Origin: Alligator mississippiensis
Taxonomy: Eukaryota > Chordata > Crocodylia > Alligatoridae
Length of the DNA stretch: 64,000 bases
Assembly (NCBI RefSeq): GCF_030867095.1
Contig: NC_081826.1
Coordinates: forward strand, 56,040,001-56,104,000
Direction: 5' to 3'
The position numbers and the translations under genes are program-made. The stretch's first letter is position 1; each line of letters begins with the position of its first letter. Below the pieces are notes generated by a model. It was not told where the DNA came from. It was given only the letters and a program-made list of their open reading frames with translations, and did not search any database. This document shows, piece by piece, positions 9,546 to 20,690 of this stretch.

Positions 9546-9607
9546 TCTTATACGGCTAGCAAGCCAATTGCTAGCCACCACGTGTGAATATTTTAGAAGT
9601 GGCCAAT
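9546..9607 (-). promoter_or_regulatory. LTR core promoter: CCAAT-like box, dyad, TATA-like box
   Basis: Read on the minus strand the order is ATTGGCC (9607-9601, an inverted CCAAT), then the dyad 9576-9554, then GTATAAG (9552-9546). A TATA-like box 20-30 bases upstream of initiation would put transcription start near 9520. The same dyad and TATA arrangement occurs at 370-399. Function is inferred from motif order only. Confidence 0.5.
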
Positions 9608-9633
9608 AATGTGGCACGAATTCTCATACAAAT

Positions 9634-9795
9634 GGTGGGAACTCCTTGCACTGAGCATTTCCTAGATGCAAAAAGAAATGCACCATGCAAAGAAAGCTTC
9701 AAGTTGGCGGGAAATTCTCCGTTGCACCGGGGTTCTCTTCTGCAGCAGAAAACTCCACTGTGCAAAGAAGCTGCAATTTAGCAGGAAAATAATTT
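9634..9795 (-). repeat. Tandem 72-75 bp direct repeats in the LTR upstream region
   Basis: Unit 1 spans 9634-9705 and unit 2 spans 9706-9780, with a partial third unit from 9781. Each opens with a GGYGGGAA-type box and contains a TTGCAC...TGCAAAG pair. The LTR at 1-589 has only one full unit plus a partial. Duplicated enhancer blocks of about this size are common in retroviral LTRs; enhancer function here is inference. Confidence 0.6.
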
Positions 9796-9851
9796 AGCAG
9801 TGCCAAAGCACACACAAACAAAAAATCACAACTTTGGGTTGTGACACATAC

Positions 9852-11179
9852 TACATATCACTTTTCACCAAAATTCACCTTCCAAACTTGGGTGAAGTGG
9901 GGAAGTTGATTTTCTGTCCTGAATAGCAACAGTGGCATTTCTATTCAGGCAGTGCTGAAAGAGTCATCTGACTTCATAGCATATTAGAATTGACATAATT
10001 ACTGGCAATTGCTCTTCACTCAACAGGTGTTAAAGACCCATTCTTCTTTTTAATGGTTTTGATGTTCCATTAATCAAGCTATCCTTTTTGGCAATTTTGC
10101 TGAAGGATTTGCAATTTAGCAACTCCTGGTCTCTTTCTTCGTGTTTTATAGGTCTGCAAACTATTTTTAGCTTTTTTCAAAATCCTAGATCAGCACATGG
10201 TCCAGGCTTCAGGAGCAGCTATAATTTCAGCTCTTGGTAAAGCAGCAAAGTGCTGCTGTCAATTCAGCTGTGAAAGGATTAAAACTGTATTTTTTTTCCT
10301 GAGCTGAAAGGGAGGGAGAGTGAGCTGAAGATTAGGCTCTGTCCCTGCTCTCTGAGGCCACAATTTTGGAAAAAAATCTTTTTTCTTCATTCTGTCCTTC
10401 CAAAAACAAGGTGCGTGTCTTATTTTATGGATTGTGGTAAGTGAAAAAATAACAAATACAGTACCCTGAGTGCTCTGGGGTGGGAGTCCAGAACCTTTCA
10501 GAAAGGAGTTCATTACTCAGGCAGGCAAAGTTTAAACATCCCTTTCTATTTGACTGTTAGGTTGAATTTCCACTTCTTAGAAAATGGGTAAAAAGTATCA
10601 CAATAAGGATCATTTGGGGATCCAAACTGAAAAGAAATTAAATGAGGTACAGCACATAGATATAGTGGGGGAGAAGATGGTAGAGGGTTTTAGTAAAAAA
10701 AAAGAAAAAGTTAATTTTTGAGATAGAATGTACATGACAATATGCAATGACTTGCAAAACTCCAGTTGAAAGAGAGTGGAACTTAATCTGGAAATTTTTT
10801 TTTTAAAGTATACAAAAGATACAAACCAGTAAATTCTAAAGGAATGTGTGAGCCAGTACAACAAAAATTCTATAAATGTTAAAGGGCTGAATGACTCTGG
10901 TCAATGGAGAAGAGTCTTACAAGTAATTTAAAAAGTTAGACATAGTATTGTGCTTTTGCAAGAAACCTATTTGCAAAATGGGCATGACAAATCTGAGAAC
11001 AACATAGGTACAGTCATTACATTGCTCTACAGGGTAGCTGAACAGGAAAGGTGTGGTACTTTTACCAGTTAAAAATAATCCTTTTGTCTTAAAAGACAGG
11101 TAGATGAAGGAGGTAAGTACATTCTGATCAAAGGATATCTAGAAGGAAAATTAATAACAACAGTTATCCTATATGTCCT
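9852..11179. other. No gene; AT-rich unique DNA with an old repeat fragment
   Basis: No supported reading frame. About 10365-10470 resembles 1125-1230 and 26605-26690 (TTCATTCTG...CAAGGTGCGTGTCTTATT), apparently the end of a dispersed element. The rest is A/T-rich with homopolymers. Confidence 0.5.
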
Positions 11180-11520
11180 CAGGCCTGTCCAACTTCTGGA
11201 CAGTGGTCAACCCTGCATGTTGTGCAGGCCATACACTGTGCAAGTCACCACTGTGAGCCACGTGCCATGTGGGTGCCCCTCCACTACACTGCTTCAATCC
11301 CCACCCCTAGTTCCAGGGTCGTTTGCAGCACTGTGGCCTGTACTTCTCTGTGCTGCCACTTCAGGCAGGGTGGGAAGCAGAAGCTGGAGGAGGGAGGGAG
11401 AGCCTGGATTCCCTGAAGTCAGAGCAATGAGGGGATGACAGTTGCATGGGAGGCCAGGGGCTGCAAATGAACCTATCACAGGCCACATATGACCCATGGG
11501 CAACAAGCTAGACAGCCCTG
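11180..11520. mobile_element. hAT-like non-autonomous element (CAGGSCTGTC ends)
   Basis: The left end CAGGCCTGTCCAACTTC and the right end, reverse complement CAGGGCTGTCTAGCTTG, form a TIR starting CAGG, typical of hAT transposons. The 341-bp interior is GC-rich and non-coding. The 8-bp flanks (TATGTCCT and GGTTAGAT) do not match, so the target duplication has decayed or the boundary is off. Confidence 0.55.
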
Positions 11521-13331
11521 GGTTAGATTTGAAGGTACAAAAGCGGATAGATATGTAGAAATATGGATTATTTTCCTGATCTATACAAAGATTCACAAAC
11601 TAGTAAGCCAATGTCTCTAGCCAGATTTTTTTAATATTAATGAAGTTTAATGTTATATTTACATATGCAATCATTATATTGATAGCACATATAGTAAGTT
11701 CATCATTGTTGTATCTTATATCCTTTGTAAGATGTCATATGCAATTCCAGTAAGTTACTGGTATGTTGAAGTTTTGATTCTTTGGCTGTCTGAATAAAAA
11801 TGTTTCAGAATTGGCCAGCAAGATGTATGCAGAGATGGTCCTGAAGAGATGGTTCAGACGTTCTTGAAAATTCAAATTTATTTTCAGTTCCATTATATTT
11901 TTCAACAGCTCTGAGGTTTTTCTTCTTTTTTCTTTTTTAAGAATTATTAAAAAGAAATGAAATATTCCAATTTTAAAATGGGGGAAGATAAAAAGAATGT
12001 TCACATTTTTTAAAATATCCACTTTTTAATTAAAACAGGGCAATTTAAATAATATTAACACAAAAAATACAAAATTAAAACCCATTTGTGACACTACAAA
12101 CTGCATACAGCGACACTACAAACTGCATACATTGCATATGCAAGCACTTGCTGCACTGCTGATTTGCAGCATAGTGGGGTTTTTTGATACCAGGAGATCC
12201 TGGTGTAAGAAAAAAACCCCCAACACAACACAAAAAATTGGGGTGGCACATGGGGCAGCCGCATGCACCACCTGAAACCAGAGCCTGGCCAGCCAGAGCA
12301 ACACTCTAGCTGTTGGCCAGGCTCCATGCACTGAGATCACTACTGCTGGAGGCCTGAGAGGCCCCCAGGACCCCAAGTAAGGCTGCTGGGGCTAGCACCT
12401 GAGCTGGCCCCAGCCTCCCCTATCCCACCCAGGGCAACTTTAATAGGAAATGGGGGTTGAGGAGTTCTGGACTTTAAATTAAGAACCTGGACATTTAGAA
12501 CTAGATTTCTAAAGGTATTATTCAGGCAACCTACTTCCAGTGAAATCAATAGTCCTTACTCCTTATTTTTGGTAAAGCCCAACAGGAGGTTATTCTGACT
12601 ATTGGTGTTTAATTCTTCCCTCTGGAATGAAATACCATCATATTTCTTCAAAGAGATAATTTAAAACCTGCTCAGAAAGCCACCTCTTGTAACGAAAAAA
12701 AATCTGTTGGGGTTTTTTTGGTTGGTTTTTTTTTTTTTAAACCAATTTTACTTTTTGTGTATAGCTAGTAACGTAATTACCTGCTTAGAGGAGAACATAA
12801 TGCATGAAAGAAATTCATTTTTGATGTCAAATATCAGTCTATTGAAAATAAAACACACTTGTTTTTATAAATGTTCTGCAGAATGGTTCTATTTAGTGCC
12901 ACATTTAGCAATGTAATGGACAATTCTGTTAAATGATCACTTTCTTTTATAAAAAAAAAATTCTCTCTCCTATTTTATTATAAGAGAGATAACATATGTA
13001 GGCTATACTATAAGAGTTGATGTGTGTGTGTTTATTTTGAATACATCACACTGCAAGACTTGTCTGAGCCCAAAATTTTTGGTGCACACCAAAATGAAAC
13101 ATTTAATTAAACACAGAATGCAAAAATAAATACAGTATTCAAGTAAAAATATATATAAAGAAAGCTACTCATTTCAAGCTGGATTATGTGATAAATAATT
13201 AGGAGCACAAGGTTAGAAGCTTGAAAATATAAGCAGAGAAAAAAATTGCAATCTGTCAGCTAATACCCTTGGCCTTCTACTTCAGTTGGGGTAAAGCCTC
13301 ATTTCTAAAAATAAGGCAGATATCCAATTTA
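11521..13331. other. No gene; AT-rich DNA with a GC/CA-rich patch
   Basis: No supported gene. About 12095-12435 is richer in GC and contains a GTTTTTT...AAAAAAC inverted pair and the duplicated phrase CACTACAAACTGCATAC near 12090-12131. It may be an unidentified repeat. Poly-T/A runs lie near 12720 and 12950. Confidence 0.4.
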
Positions 13332-13570
13332 GTCTAGGTACAGACATTCCAAAAGCCTGAGGCAGATTTGATCTAAGTTATGTGATTTTCTGTAAGAACA
13401 CACATCTGCCCTTTAGTTTTGGGGAGCAGCTGGGGGTCGGGGGACAAATCTTCAACCAAGTTTCACCATTTTTAAACCTGTCTGTGCATGCCAAACTTCT
13501 GTTCTGTTATGGGTATAGACTGGTTTCTGATCGCTTATACTGGTAAAAGTGTAAATGTCTGTACCTGGCC
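13332..13570 (+). mobile_element. Compact 239-bp TIR element, CTAGGTACAGACATT family (complete copy)
   Basis: The left end (CTAGGTACAGACATTC) is inverted at the right (ATGTCTGTACCTGG). The interior has the family pattern: AAAGCCTGAGGCAG, a GGGG-rich middle, and TTCTGTTATGGGTATAGACTGGTTTCTGATC near the right end. Inverted or split copies occur at 31284-31534 and 35995-38304. It is non-coding. TIRs resemble those of the larger elements at 21656, 45480 and 47342 (CTAGGGACAGACATT). Confidence 0.7.
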
Positions 13571-15052
13571 TTAGTGTCAGAAGTACTGCAGGGGACTTTG
13601 TCAGGTTTAAGACTTTTAAGTAAGCAAAAGCAATCTATGGTCGTTTGATTTAGAAGGATAAAGATAAAGAAGAAATAAGACTGTAGCAGCAGGGACCTCA
13701 TGCTGTAACCAGTAGAAAACAGGGCCAGATTCCCTCCTGTTTACTCTCAGTACTCCTTATGCACTTAACAACAGATAATCAACACCCCCCCGCTCCGTGA
13801 CCCCCCCATTCACAGGGTGTTCTGTAACTATGTAAATTACAGGGCCAGGCTCTTGCTTGCTCAGTCTCCAGCCTCATGACTTCTGAGCTGCCCAGTGGTC
13901 CATGACTTCTATGCTCTTGGTTGCCTAGCAGTTCAGGTTGAAAAGGACGAGTGATGTATGATGTATAGCCTGGTTTAGGGATATTTTCCTGGGAAACTGG
14001 AAAAATAGGTTTAAAGTCCTACAGGTTGAGGAGGCAACTTTTCTGACTGCTAGAGTACTGGGTAAAAGATGCTGCCATGCCTACCCTCAGACTCAGAATA
14101 GGCTGGTCTGCAAGTGTTTGGAGGTACTAGGCAGACAAGGTTCCTTGGGTGAATTAGATATCTTTTATTAGACCAACCCAAATAGTTGGAGAATGGTTAT
14201 TAAGCAAGCTTTCGAGTTCAAAAACCCTTCATCAGGCTAAGGAAGTTTCAGAAGTTGGTGTGTGCTCTTCCTGGAGGTGCTAGGCATGCATTTAAGGAGG
14301 AGGATTAAGTGCAAGTAAACAGAAGTTGTTTAATGTTCAGTCCAAGTTAGCCTTGATGCTAAGCTCCAGAGAAGTTCAGGAGTTCTGACTTGATCAGAAC
14401 TCCCCTGTATTTAGTGTTTCTTACTGGTTACCTCAGATTTTCTGAATCACACCTTTTGGAGGTACCTACCTTCCCCTTTCTGTGTAAGGCACTTACACTC
14501 ATTATAGTTAGATACTATTTCGTATGTGGAGCTCTCTGGATAAACTCATGCCATTTTCTCCAAGTATAGTTTGGGCAAAGGCCAGTATCAAAAGCCCTTT
14601 GGTGAAACACCAAATGATAGATGGTCTTAGAAAACAATTTGTGTATGAGCATATGAATATCTACCAGATTAGGCCATGGCTATATTCCAACCTACTTCTT
14701 TTGCATGAAGACATGGATGTTCTAACTAGTTATTCAATAAATCACTTATCAGATAGAACTTGAAAGGGATTCATTTAGAAATAGAGCAAGCAGATAATCA
14801 ACCTTGATGAATGTGGGCTCCTACAGCAAATGTTGCATAGATGATTCTAAATGCTTCTATGCTTGGCTTCCTGTTCTATGAGATCTGAAAAAGAATGTCT
14901 TGCATTTGGAAGCTCGTCCCAGATACAGAGTTTGTCCAATAAAAGATGTCACTTTAAGCAATTATTGCCTCTCATAATTTCTAGACCATGGCTACAGCAT
15001 CACTCTTACACTACCATCCGATTACATCTTCAGGGTTTTTAGCACAGACATA
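13571..15052. other. No gene; contains a SINE-like dispersed repeat fragment
   Basis: No supported gene. About 14128-14265 contains TTTTATTAGACCAAC, GCAAGCTTTCGAG and CCCTTCATCAGGCT in order. I recall this combination as a repeat dispersed widely in vertebrate genomes, but I cannot name the family from the window. Short C runs occur at 13785-13806. Confidence 0.45.
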
Positions 15053-15822
15053 TGCCTAAAACTCCCTTTACATGTGCAGGTAAATGTGCAATTCAATCTA
15101 ATTCATGATCCACACAATTGCGCCTCCTGCCATGTTTCACATGCATGGTGGGAAGTGCTATTGTGGGATGACACATTAGATCCAGTCATACCTTACTGAT
15201 GGTGGAGGGGAAAACCAATCCTGGGCTCCCCCTGTACTGGCAAGAAGCAGGCTCCCATACCTGTGAGCCAACTTTGCTGAGGGGTCTTCCAGCCATGCAG
15301 GCCACTTGAAGCTGGGACCAAGAGCTCTGCAACTGATAGGGCTCTTGGTCCCATCTGCACCTTAGGGGTAGCTGGGACCGAGACCCCATGACTGATGGGG
15401 CTTCCAGTCCCAGCTACATCTCATGTAAGGTACAACTGAGGACAAAAATCCCATCAGGTGTAGCCAGGACCAAAAGCCCCATATGGGCTAGGGGTTTCAC
15501 ACAAGCCTGGGCCTTGGGGATCACAGCATCTGTGATCTCCAGGGCTCACAGGTTTTATGCTGGGCAAGGTGCACCTATGTGGCTGGGAGTCCTGTCAGCT
15601 GACAGGGGGTCTGAGCTGTAGGGGAAACTGTGCCACATGTGCAAATTAAAGCTTGATAGCAACCAGCTATAAAGTTAGTACACATTTTCAAGGTCTAACT
15701 TTATACCTGGTTGCAGCTTTTTATCGTGTGGTAGCTACTTTGCACATGTATCTGGCCTTAAGATAACTTTGCAATTAACAAGTTAAATGCACAATACCTG
15801 TAACATGTAGAGGAGGTCTTAA
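15053..15822. mobile_element. TIR element, CCTCTACATGTGCAGGTAA family (copy G)
   Basis: The left end (AAAACTCCCTTTACATGTGC) aligns with the inverted right end (TTTAAGACCTCCTCTACATG), and both continue into AGGTA...GTGCA. The same ends occur at 54390-55825, and a diverged version at 57539-58209. The interior is GC-rich with repeated GGGCTYYYGGTCCCAGCT-like units in both orientations (15190-15600), forming foldback structure. No transposase is present. Confidence 0.6.
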
Positions 15823-17033
15823 AGAATGGTAAAACATATGTACTTGTTTATCTAAATCTTTAAATTGTAGGGAAGAAACCTAGAACCACATTAAGTGGGT
15901 CTATGGTCAGACAATTGTTCACAAAGCATTGTAACCATTAAAAGGATGGGGACACAGTTGGGTTCCACCAGCAAAGCATCAAATTGTCATGTAATACATA
16001 GGTACCAAAGCCTATATAACCATAAACCCTTTTGGTGCTGAGTAAGGTTGCACCAAAAAGGAACCAAAAGATCCTAGGCTACAATACACTGGTAAGGTTC
16101 ATCAGTGTCTACTGGTTAAAGATGATATGCTTAACCCTCTTTAGCCACAGCTTAGTGACTCTTTCATCTTTGGACACAGAAAATAAAACACACTTAAACA
16201 TTCATCCTCAAGATGTCTCACCCTCTTGTCTTTTTAGATCTTCTGACCCTTTAGGCTTTCTTTCCTCAGCAAGTGAGCCTAACTGCCTTCTGAAACACAA
16301 CGGCAAATGATTTTGCAGTCTGGGAGCAAGGAACTCCTAGGTGAGAGGAATGTGTCAGCTGCAAGTGCCTTACAGCAAAAGTGTCAAACATATGGTTTGT
16401 AGACAGGATCCAGCACATAGAGCTGAACTATCATGCTTGCTGGGCTACCAGGTCCTCCCAGAAGTTGGGAGGGCATGGCCAAGACAAACAGCCTGCTGCA
16501 GAAGCTGGGGCCCTTGTTCACCAGTAGACATGATGATCAGTGGCAGGAGGGCAAATGCTGATCCCAGTTGCCCTCGGCCTTTTTGCCCATTGCCACTGCT
16601 GCAGTCTTACCTCCTCTGCCACCAGCCCCTCCACCACCCCATCCTGGAGCTGCTGCCACTGCTTCATGCCCCATGCCAGATCCAGAGTTGGTGCTGCAGT
16701 ATAAGGCATACACCAGTGGAAGCAGTTCTGGCTCCAACATGGGGCATGCAGTGGGTGCTGGAGATGCCGCTGCTACCACATACAGATGCCTCTCTACAGA
16801 AAACCCACTGAAGACTCCTCATTATATTGATTTTTAAAAAGATAAAACAAATACCTGGTGTATAACAGAACTTGAACCGCTTTAGATACAATTATACTCT
16901 TCATCCTTTTTAATTACTATGGATATTTTTATGGAAAAAGAATATTTAATAGTAAGAACTTATCTGCTCATTCTGTTTTCCTTTCTCCCCCACTCCCACC
17001 TCTTCTTTTCTTTGTTTCCTCCTTTTTCTTATA
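15823..17033. other. No gene; unique DNA, CT/GC-rich around 16340-16830
   Basis: Overlapping open frames on both strands at 16340-16840 are Pro/Leu/Ala-rich and lack any recognisable domain. They reflect a CCT/GCTG-biased stretch. The remainder is ordinary AT-rich sequence. Confidence 0.5.
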
Positions 17034-17271
17034 CAGGCTTAACAATCTATGCTCTATGTTCTGGATCTGCCCCATGAAGCCATTTTTTCTGGCCTGCAGA
17101 GCCAGGAAGTTTCAGCAGCATTTCTGTTGTGGGAGGCTTCACCTGCATGGCAGCCAGGTGGCTGGAAGAACCAGCTACTGAGGCTATGACTCGAGCTGGG
17201 TTGGAAGTGATCTGTGCTTAGAGCTCAGCTCCAATAAAGTGGCTCTTATTGCAAAATGTTGCCAACCCCTG
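17034..17271. mobile_element. hAT-like MITE (238 bp)
   Basis: The left end is CAGGCTTAACAATCTATG. The right end is GTTGCCAACCCCTG (reverse complement CAGGGGTTGGCAAC), the common hAT-type terminus. The flanks TTCTTATA and CCTTATAA share CTTATA with a one-base offset, consistent with a decayed 8-bp target duplication. It is non-coding. Confidence 0.6.
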
Positions 17272-18035
17272 CCTTATAATGTGAAGGCATACTATATTTT
17301 TGGTATCAATTAGTTGCTGTGGAAATTACAACAATATTATAAATCAAGTATATTACTTTGGATTGGAAACAAGGAGTAATAAAACAAGAACTCCAAGCAA
17401 AGATCCTGCTGTGAAGAAAATGCCTTCACCAGAAAGCAGGTTCACAGAATTACTCTATGAGAAATACTACAATATGGCAGCTGCCAGTCTCCACTTGACT
17501 GTCTCCCCTCCTGCTTTTCTTTTATACCTTCTTTCATTAGCAGTTCAACAGAGGTTGAGTTGGCCAGGTCCAAGTGTGACAGTGGGGACTGATCATAGAG
17601 GAAAGGGATGGAGTATAGAGACATTCTCAACCGCATCTTATCCCTGGCATTACAGTTTGTATTGGCATCCAATAAGGTATGTGACCAATGAAGAGAATAA
17701 GGAACAGCTCTGTCTAAGCATGAAAACAACAACAAAGTTATAATGCCAGTCATTTAGGATGAAAGAAATCATAGCAGGACTGATGTGACCAGAAAAGGTG
17801 ACAGGTCTAAGTTTGCAAAATAGTGACTCAATGGAACTAAGCTGCATAAACTAAATAAAACTGGTTTATTGTTTCATAAATTTCAAAATATCCTCAGCTC
17901 CTGAAGTTTATAATGGATTTGTGACTTCAGAGTTCCTTTTGAACGATTACTTGAAGTTAAATACAACCTTCTTCTGTATAACTTTTAAACAGCAGAGTAT
18001 TACTACTGCCTTAGGTCTTGTTCAGTCGATGATTT
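17272..18035. other. No gene; AT-rich unique DNA
   Basis: A short open frame at 17300-17743 shows no recognised domain. No repeat boundary was identified. Confidence 0.5.
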
Positions 18036-18125
18036 TCATAGATTTCATAGAGGTTAGGGGCTGGAAGGGCTCTTGTGAGATCATCGAGTCCAGCCCCCCT
18101 GCCAGAGGCAGAAGTCTGCAGGGAT

Positions 18126-18955
18126 CAAATTATGGGGACTCCTGCCAAGCCCCATCCCCTGCCTGCTCCCCCAGCCCCTCCTGACTCCTGCCCACTCCCC
18201 CAGCCCACCCTCAGTGGCTGCCCTGCCCACTCCAGCTCCTGATGCTTTAAAAAAAAGCCCCAACTTACTGGGTGCTGCCAGGAGGGAGGCCAATCTCTCC
18301 TGCTTGCTCCCTACTGCCCCATGCTGCATAGGGGGCTCTGCATGAGCCTCCTGACCCCACCTTGCTCCCCCAGCGCCCCCCCCCATGGCTGCCCCACCCA
18401 CCCCAGCTCCAGTGCTTAAAGGAAAAGAAAAATGAAAAAAACCCAGAACTCACCACCTCCTGCAGCAGCCTTGGAGCTTCGAGGGGCTTGTGGAAGAGCC
18501 CCCCACATGGCGTGGGGCAGCGGGGGTGGGGCAGTGGGGATTGCTCCCCGAAGGATAGGAACTGGTGAGTCTGGGGATTTGGGGGGGGGGGAGGTTCCTT
18601 AAAAGGCCAGAGCTGGGGTGGGTGGGGCAGCCATGGGGCAGGGGCTGGAGGAGCAGAAGGGGTTGGGGGACTCATGCAGAGCTCCCCACACAGTTTGGGG
18701 AAGTGGGGAGCAGTGGAGATTGCCCCCCCCATGTGGCAGCACCCATTTAGTTGGGGCTTTTTTTCCCCCCCCAAGGTGCCGGGAGCTGGGGTGGGCAGAG
18801 CAGCCATTGCTAGGGCTGGAAGAGCAGGTGGGGGATGGGCCTGGGTGATTCGGAGATTTGGCCGAATCAATTCGGGACAGTGATTCAAATCACTGAATTA
18901 AATCACTGTCCCCACAAATCAGCTGAATCCAAGCCCGAAACGAATACTAGCCTCT
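18126..18955. mobile_element. GC-rich foldback element inserted in CR1
   Basis: The C-rich left half (about 18140-18460) and G-rich right half (about 18480-18850) are imperfect inverted copies. For example, CCCCACCCACCCCAGCTC near 18392 pairs with GAGCTGGGGTGGGTGGGG near 18612. Beyond the right arm, 18874-18912 has perfect 12-bp arms GGGACAGTGATT and AATCACTGTCCC around 15 bases. Long open frames here, including 207 residues on the minus strand, are compositional artefacts. Exact ends and target duplication are unclear. Confidence 0.6.
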
Positions 18956-20274
18956 TCACACAGGCCTATTAGTTATTTCTTGTGAAGCCCTGGTGAACAT
19001 CTGTTCTCCAAGATCCTGATGCACCTCCCTGATATACTTATAGGCTGCCACTGAGTCCCCCCTGAGCCTTGTTTTCACCAGGCTGAAGAGTCCCACATAC
19101 CTCAGCCTCTCATAAGGCTTGCTCTCTTGGCCTTTCATCATATGGGTGGCCCTCCTCTGAACTCTCTTGACCTTATCCACATCCCTCCTGAAGTGAGGGG
19201 CCCAAAACTGGACACAGTATTCCAGCTGTGGCCTCACTAAGGCTGAGTAAAGTGGAAGGATGATGTTCCTGGTTTTGCTTGAGATGCATTGGTGGATCAT
19301 GCCAGAGTTTGGTTTGCTTTGCTGGCATTGCATTAGTGGGTCATGTTCATCTTGTGGTCAATCAAGACCCCTAAGTCTCTTTCGGTCGGGGTGCTAGCGA
19401 GGGTAGTACTGCTGAGCCTGTAAGTATGATGCTGGTTTTTTCTCCCAAGATGAAGTATCCTGCATTTCTCTACATTGAATGCCATCAGGTTTTGGTCCAC
19501 CCACTTTGCAAGCATGTCCAGGTCAGCCTGTATCCCCAGCCTGTCCTCCAGCATAACTGCCTTCCCCCATAGTTTAGTGTCATCCACTAAGTTTGCCAGT
19601 CCACATCTGATGCCCAAATCCAGATCATTAATGAAGATATTGAAGAGTACTGGCCTGAGCATTGAGCCCTGGAGGACTCCACTGGTAACCTTGCACCACA
19701 CTGGTTTGTTCCCATCAACTACTAACCTTTGGGTCTGACCCTGGAGCTAGTTCCCCAGCCATTGGACCATGAGGTGGTTGTGGCCAGAATTCCCCAACTT
19801 GGTCATGAGGACATCATGGGATACCAAATCAAAGGCCTTCTTGAAATCCAGATAAGTGACATCAACCTCATATCCCTTGTCCAGGCAATGCATCACCTGG
19901 TCACAGAAGGAAATGAGGTTGGTCAGGCAAAACCTTCCAGTCATAAAAACATGTTGGCTGGCATTCAGTAGGTTGCCTTCTGTTAGCATGTTGCAGATGG
20001 ATCCCTTGATAATTTTCTCCAAGATCTTTCCAGGGATGGGTGTCAGACTGTTTGGTCTGTAATTCCCTGGATCTTCTTTCCTCCCTTTCTTGAAGATTGA
20101 GACCACATGGGCTCTTTTCCAGTCTTCCAGTACATTACCCAAGCGCCACAAGCTTTCAAATATCTTGGCCATAGGGCATGCTATGATGTCCGCCAGCTCT
20201 TTTAAGACTCTCAGGTGCAATCCATCTGGGCCTATGGACTTATGGAAGCCAAGCCTCTCAAGGTGTTCTCTCAC
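18956..20274 (-). pseudogene. CR1 ORF2 pseudogene (reverse transcriptase part)
   Basis: Three successive minus-strand fragments cover CR1 reverse transcriptase and the C-terminal segment: GNYRPNSLTPIPGKILEK and LDFKKAFDLVSHD in 19747-20274, LFNIFINDLD and KLWGK in 19333-19701, and YCVQFWAPHF and RVQRRATHM in 18956-19333. Frame breaks at about 19333 and 19701-19747 and damaged catalytic motifs (LVDD in place of FADD) show it is inactive. Homology continues upstream to about 20690 in broken frames. Confidence 0.88.
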
Positions 20275-20690
20275 TTAATCTACATCAGTTGTGGACCCAT
20301 CTCCCAAGCCCTGGGTGCATTGTGTCCTGTCTGACAGCAGGACCCCCTTGGGCAGGTGGAAAACTGATGCAAAGTAATTGTTTAAGAGATTGGCCTTTTC
20401 TTGGGCATCAGATGTCAGCTGCCCCATTTGATCTCATAGGAGGCCAATATTGCTTTTGCTCTACCTCTGACTTCCCACATATCTGAAGAATGACTTTTTG
20501 TTATCCTTGGTTCTGGTGGCTAGCCTGAGTTTGGTTGCTGCCTTGGCTTTTCTGGACTACTTCCTACAGGTATGAGCTAGTGCTGAGTAGTCCTCCTTGG
20601 TGATGATTTTAGTTTTCCATTTGGTGTAGGCTTCTCTCTCTTTTTTTTTGATGCTGCCCCTGTATGGTTTCCTAAATTCAGTCTGGCTTG

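Larger units (their letters stand above)
9077..9846 (-). mobile_element. Solo LTR of an endogenous retrovirus (770 bp, CATAC target duplication)
   Basis: The element begins TGTGCGGG and ends GTGACA, giving TG...CA termini on either strand. It is flanked by identical 5-bp duplications: CATAC at 9072-9076 and CATAC at 9847-9851. On the minus strand it carries ATTGGCC (9601-9607), a GGCTAGCAA/TTGCTAGCC dyad and a GTATAAG box (9546-9552) in promoter order, so the LTR reads right to left. The upstream region contains 72-bp-class direct repeats (9634-9795). No internal retroviral sequence is present, so it is a solo LTR left by recombination between two LTRs. It is related to the partial LTR at 1-589. 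Confidence 0.85.
18036..20690 (-). mobile_element. Degenerate 5'-truncated CR1, interrupted by a foldback element
   Basis: The minus-strand 3' tail is at 18036-18125 (TTTCATAGATTTCATAG, then the GGGCTGGAAGGG core). ORF2 sequence resumes at about 18956 and runs to about 20690, where homology ends in the region between endonuclease and reverse transcriptase. The gap of about 830 bp is a GC-rich foldback. ORF2 is broken into frames at 20274-19747, 19701-19333 and 19333-18956 (descending). RT motifs are damaged: the GVPQG box reads GVLQG and the FADD box reads LVDD. Confidence 0.9.

Noticed and set aside
14128..14265. tRNA-derived SINE with a B-box
   Set aside because: A GTTCAAAAACC string resembles a B-box only loosely and no A-box or tRNA fold was found, so it is described only as a dispersed repeat.
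18081..18888. Pro/Gly/Trp-rich open frames, up to 207 codons
   Set aside because: They come from the C-rich and G-rich arms of a foldback, appear on both strands and lack any domain.
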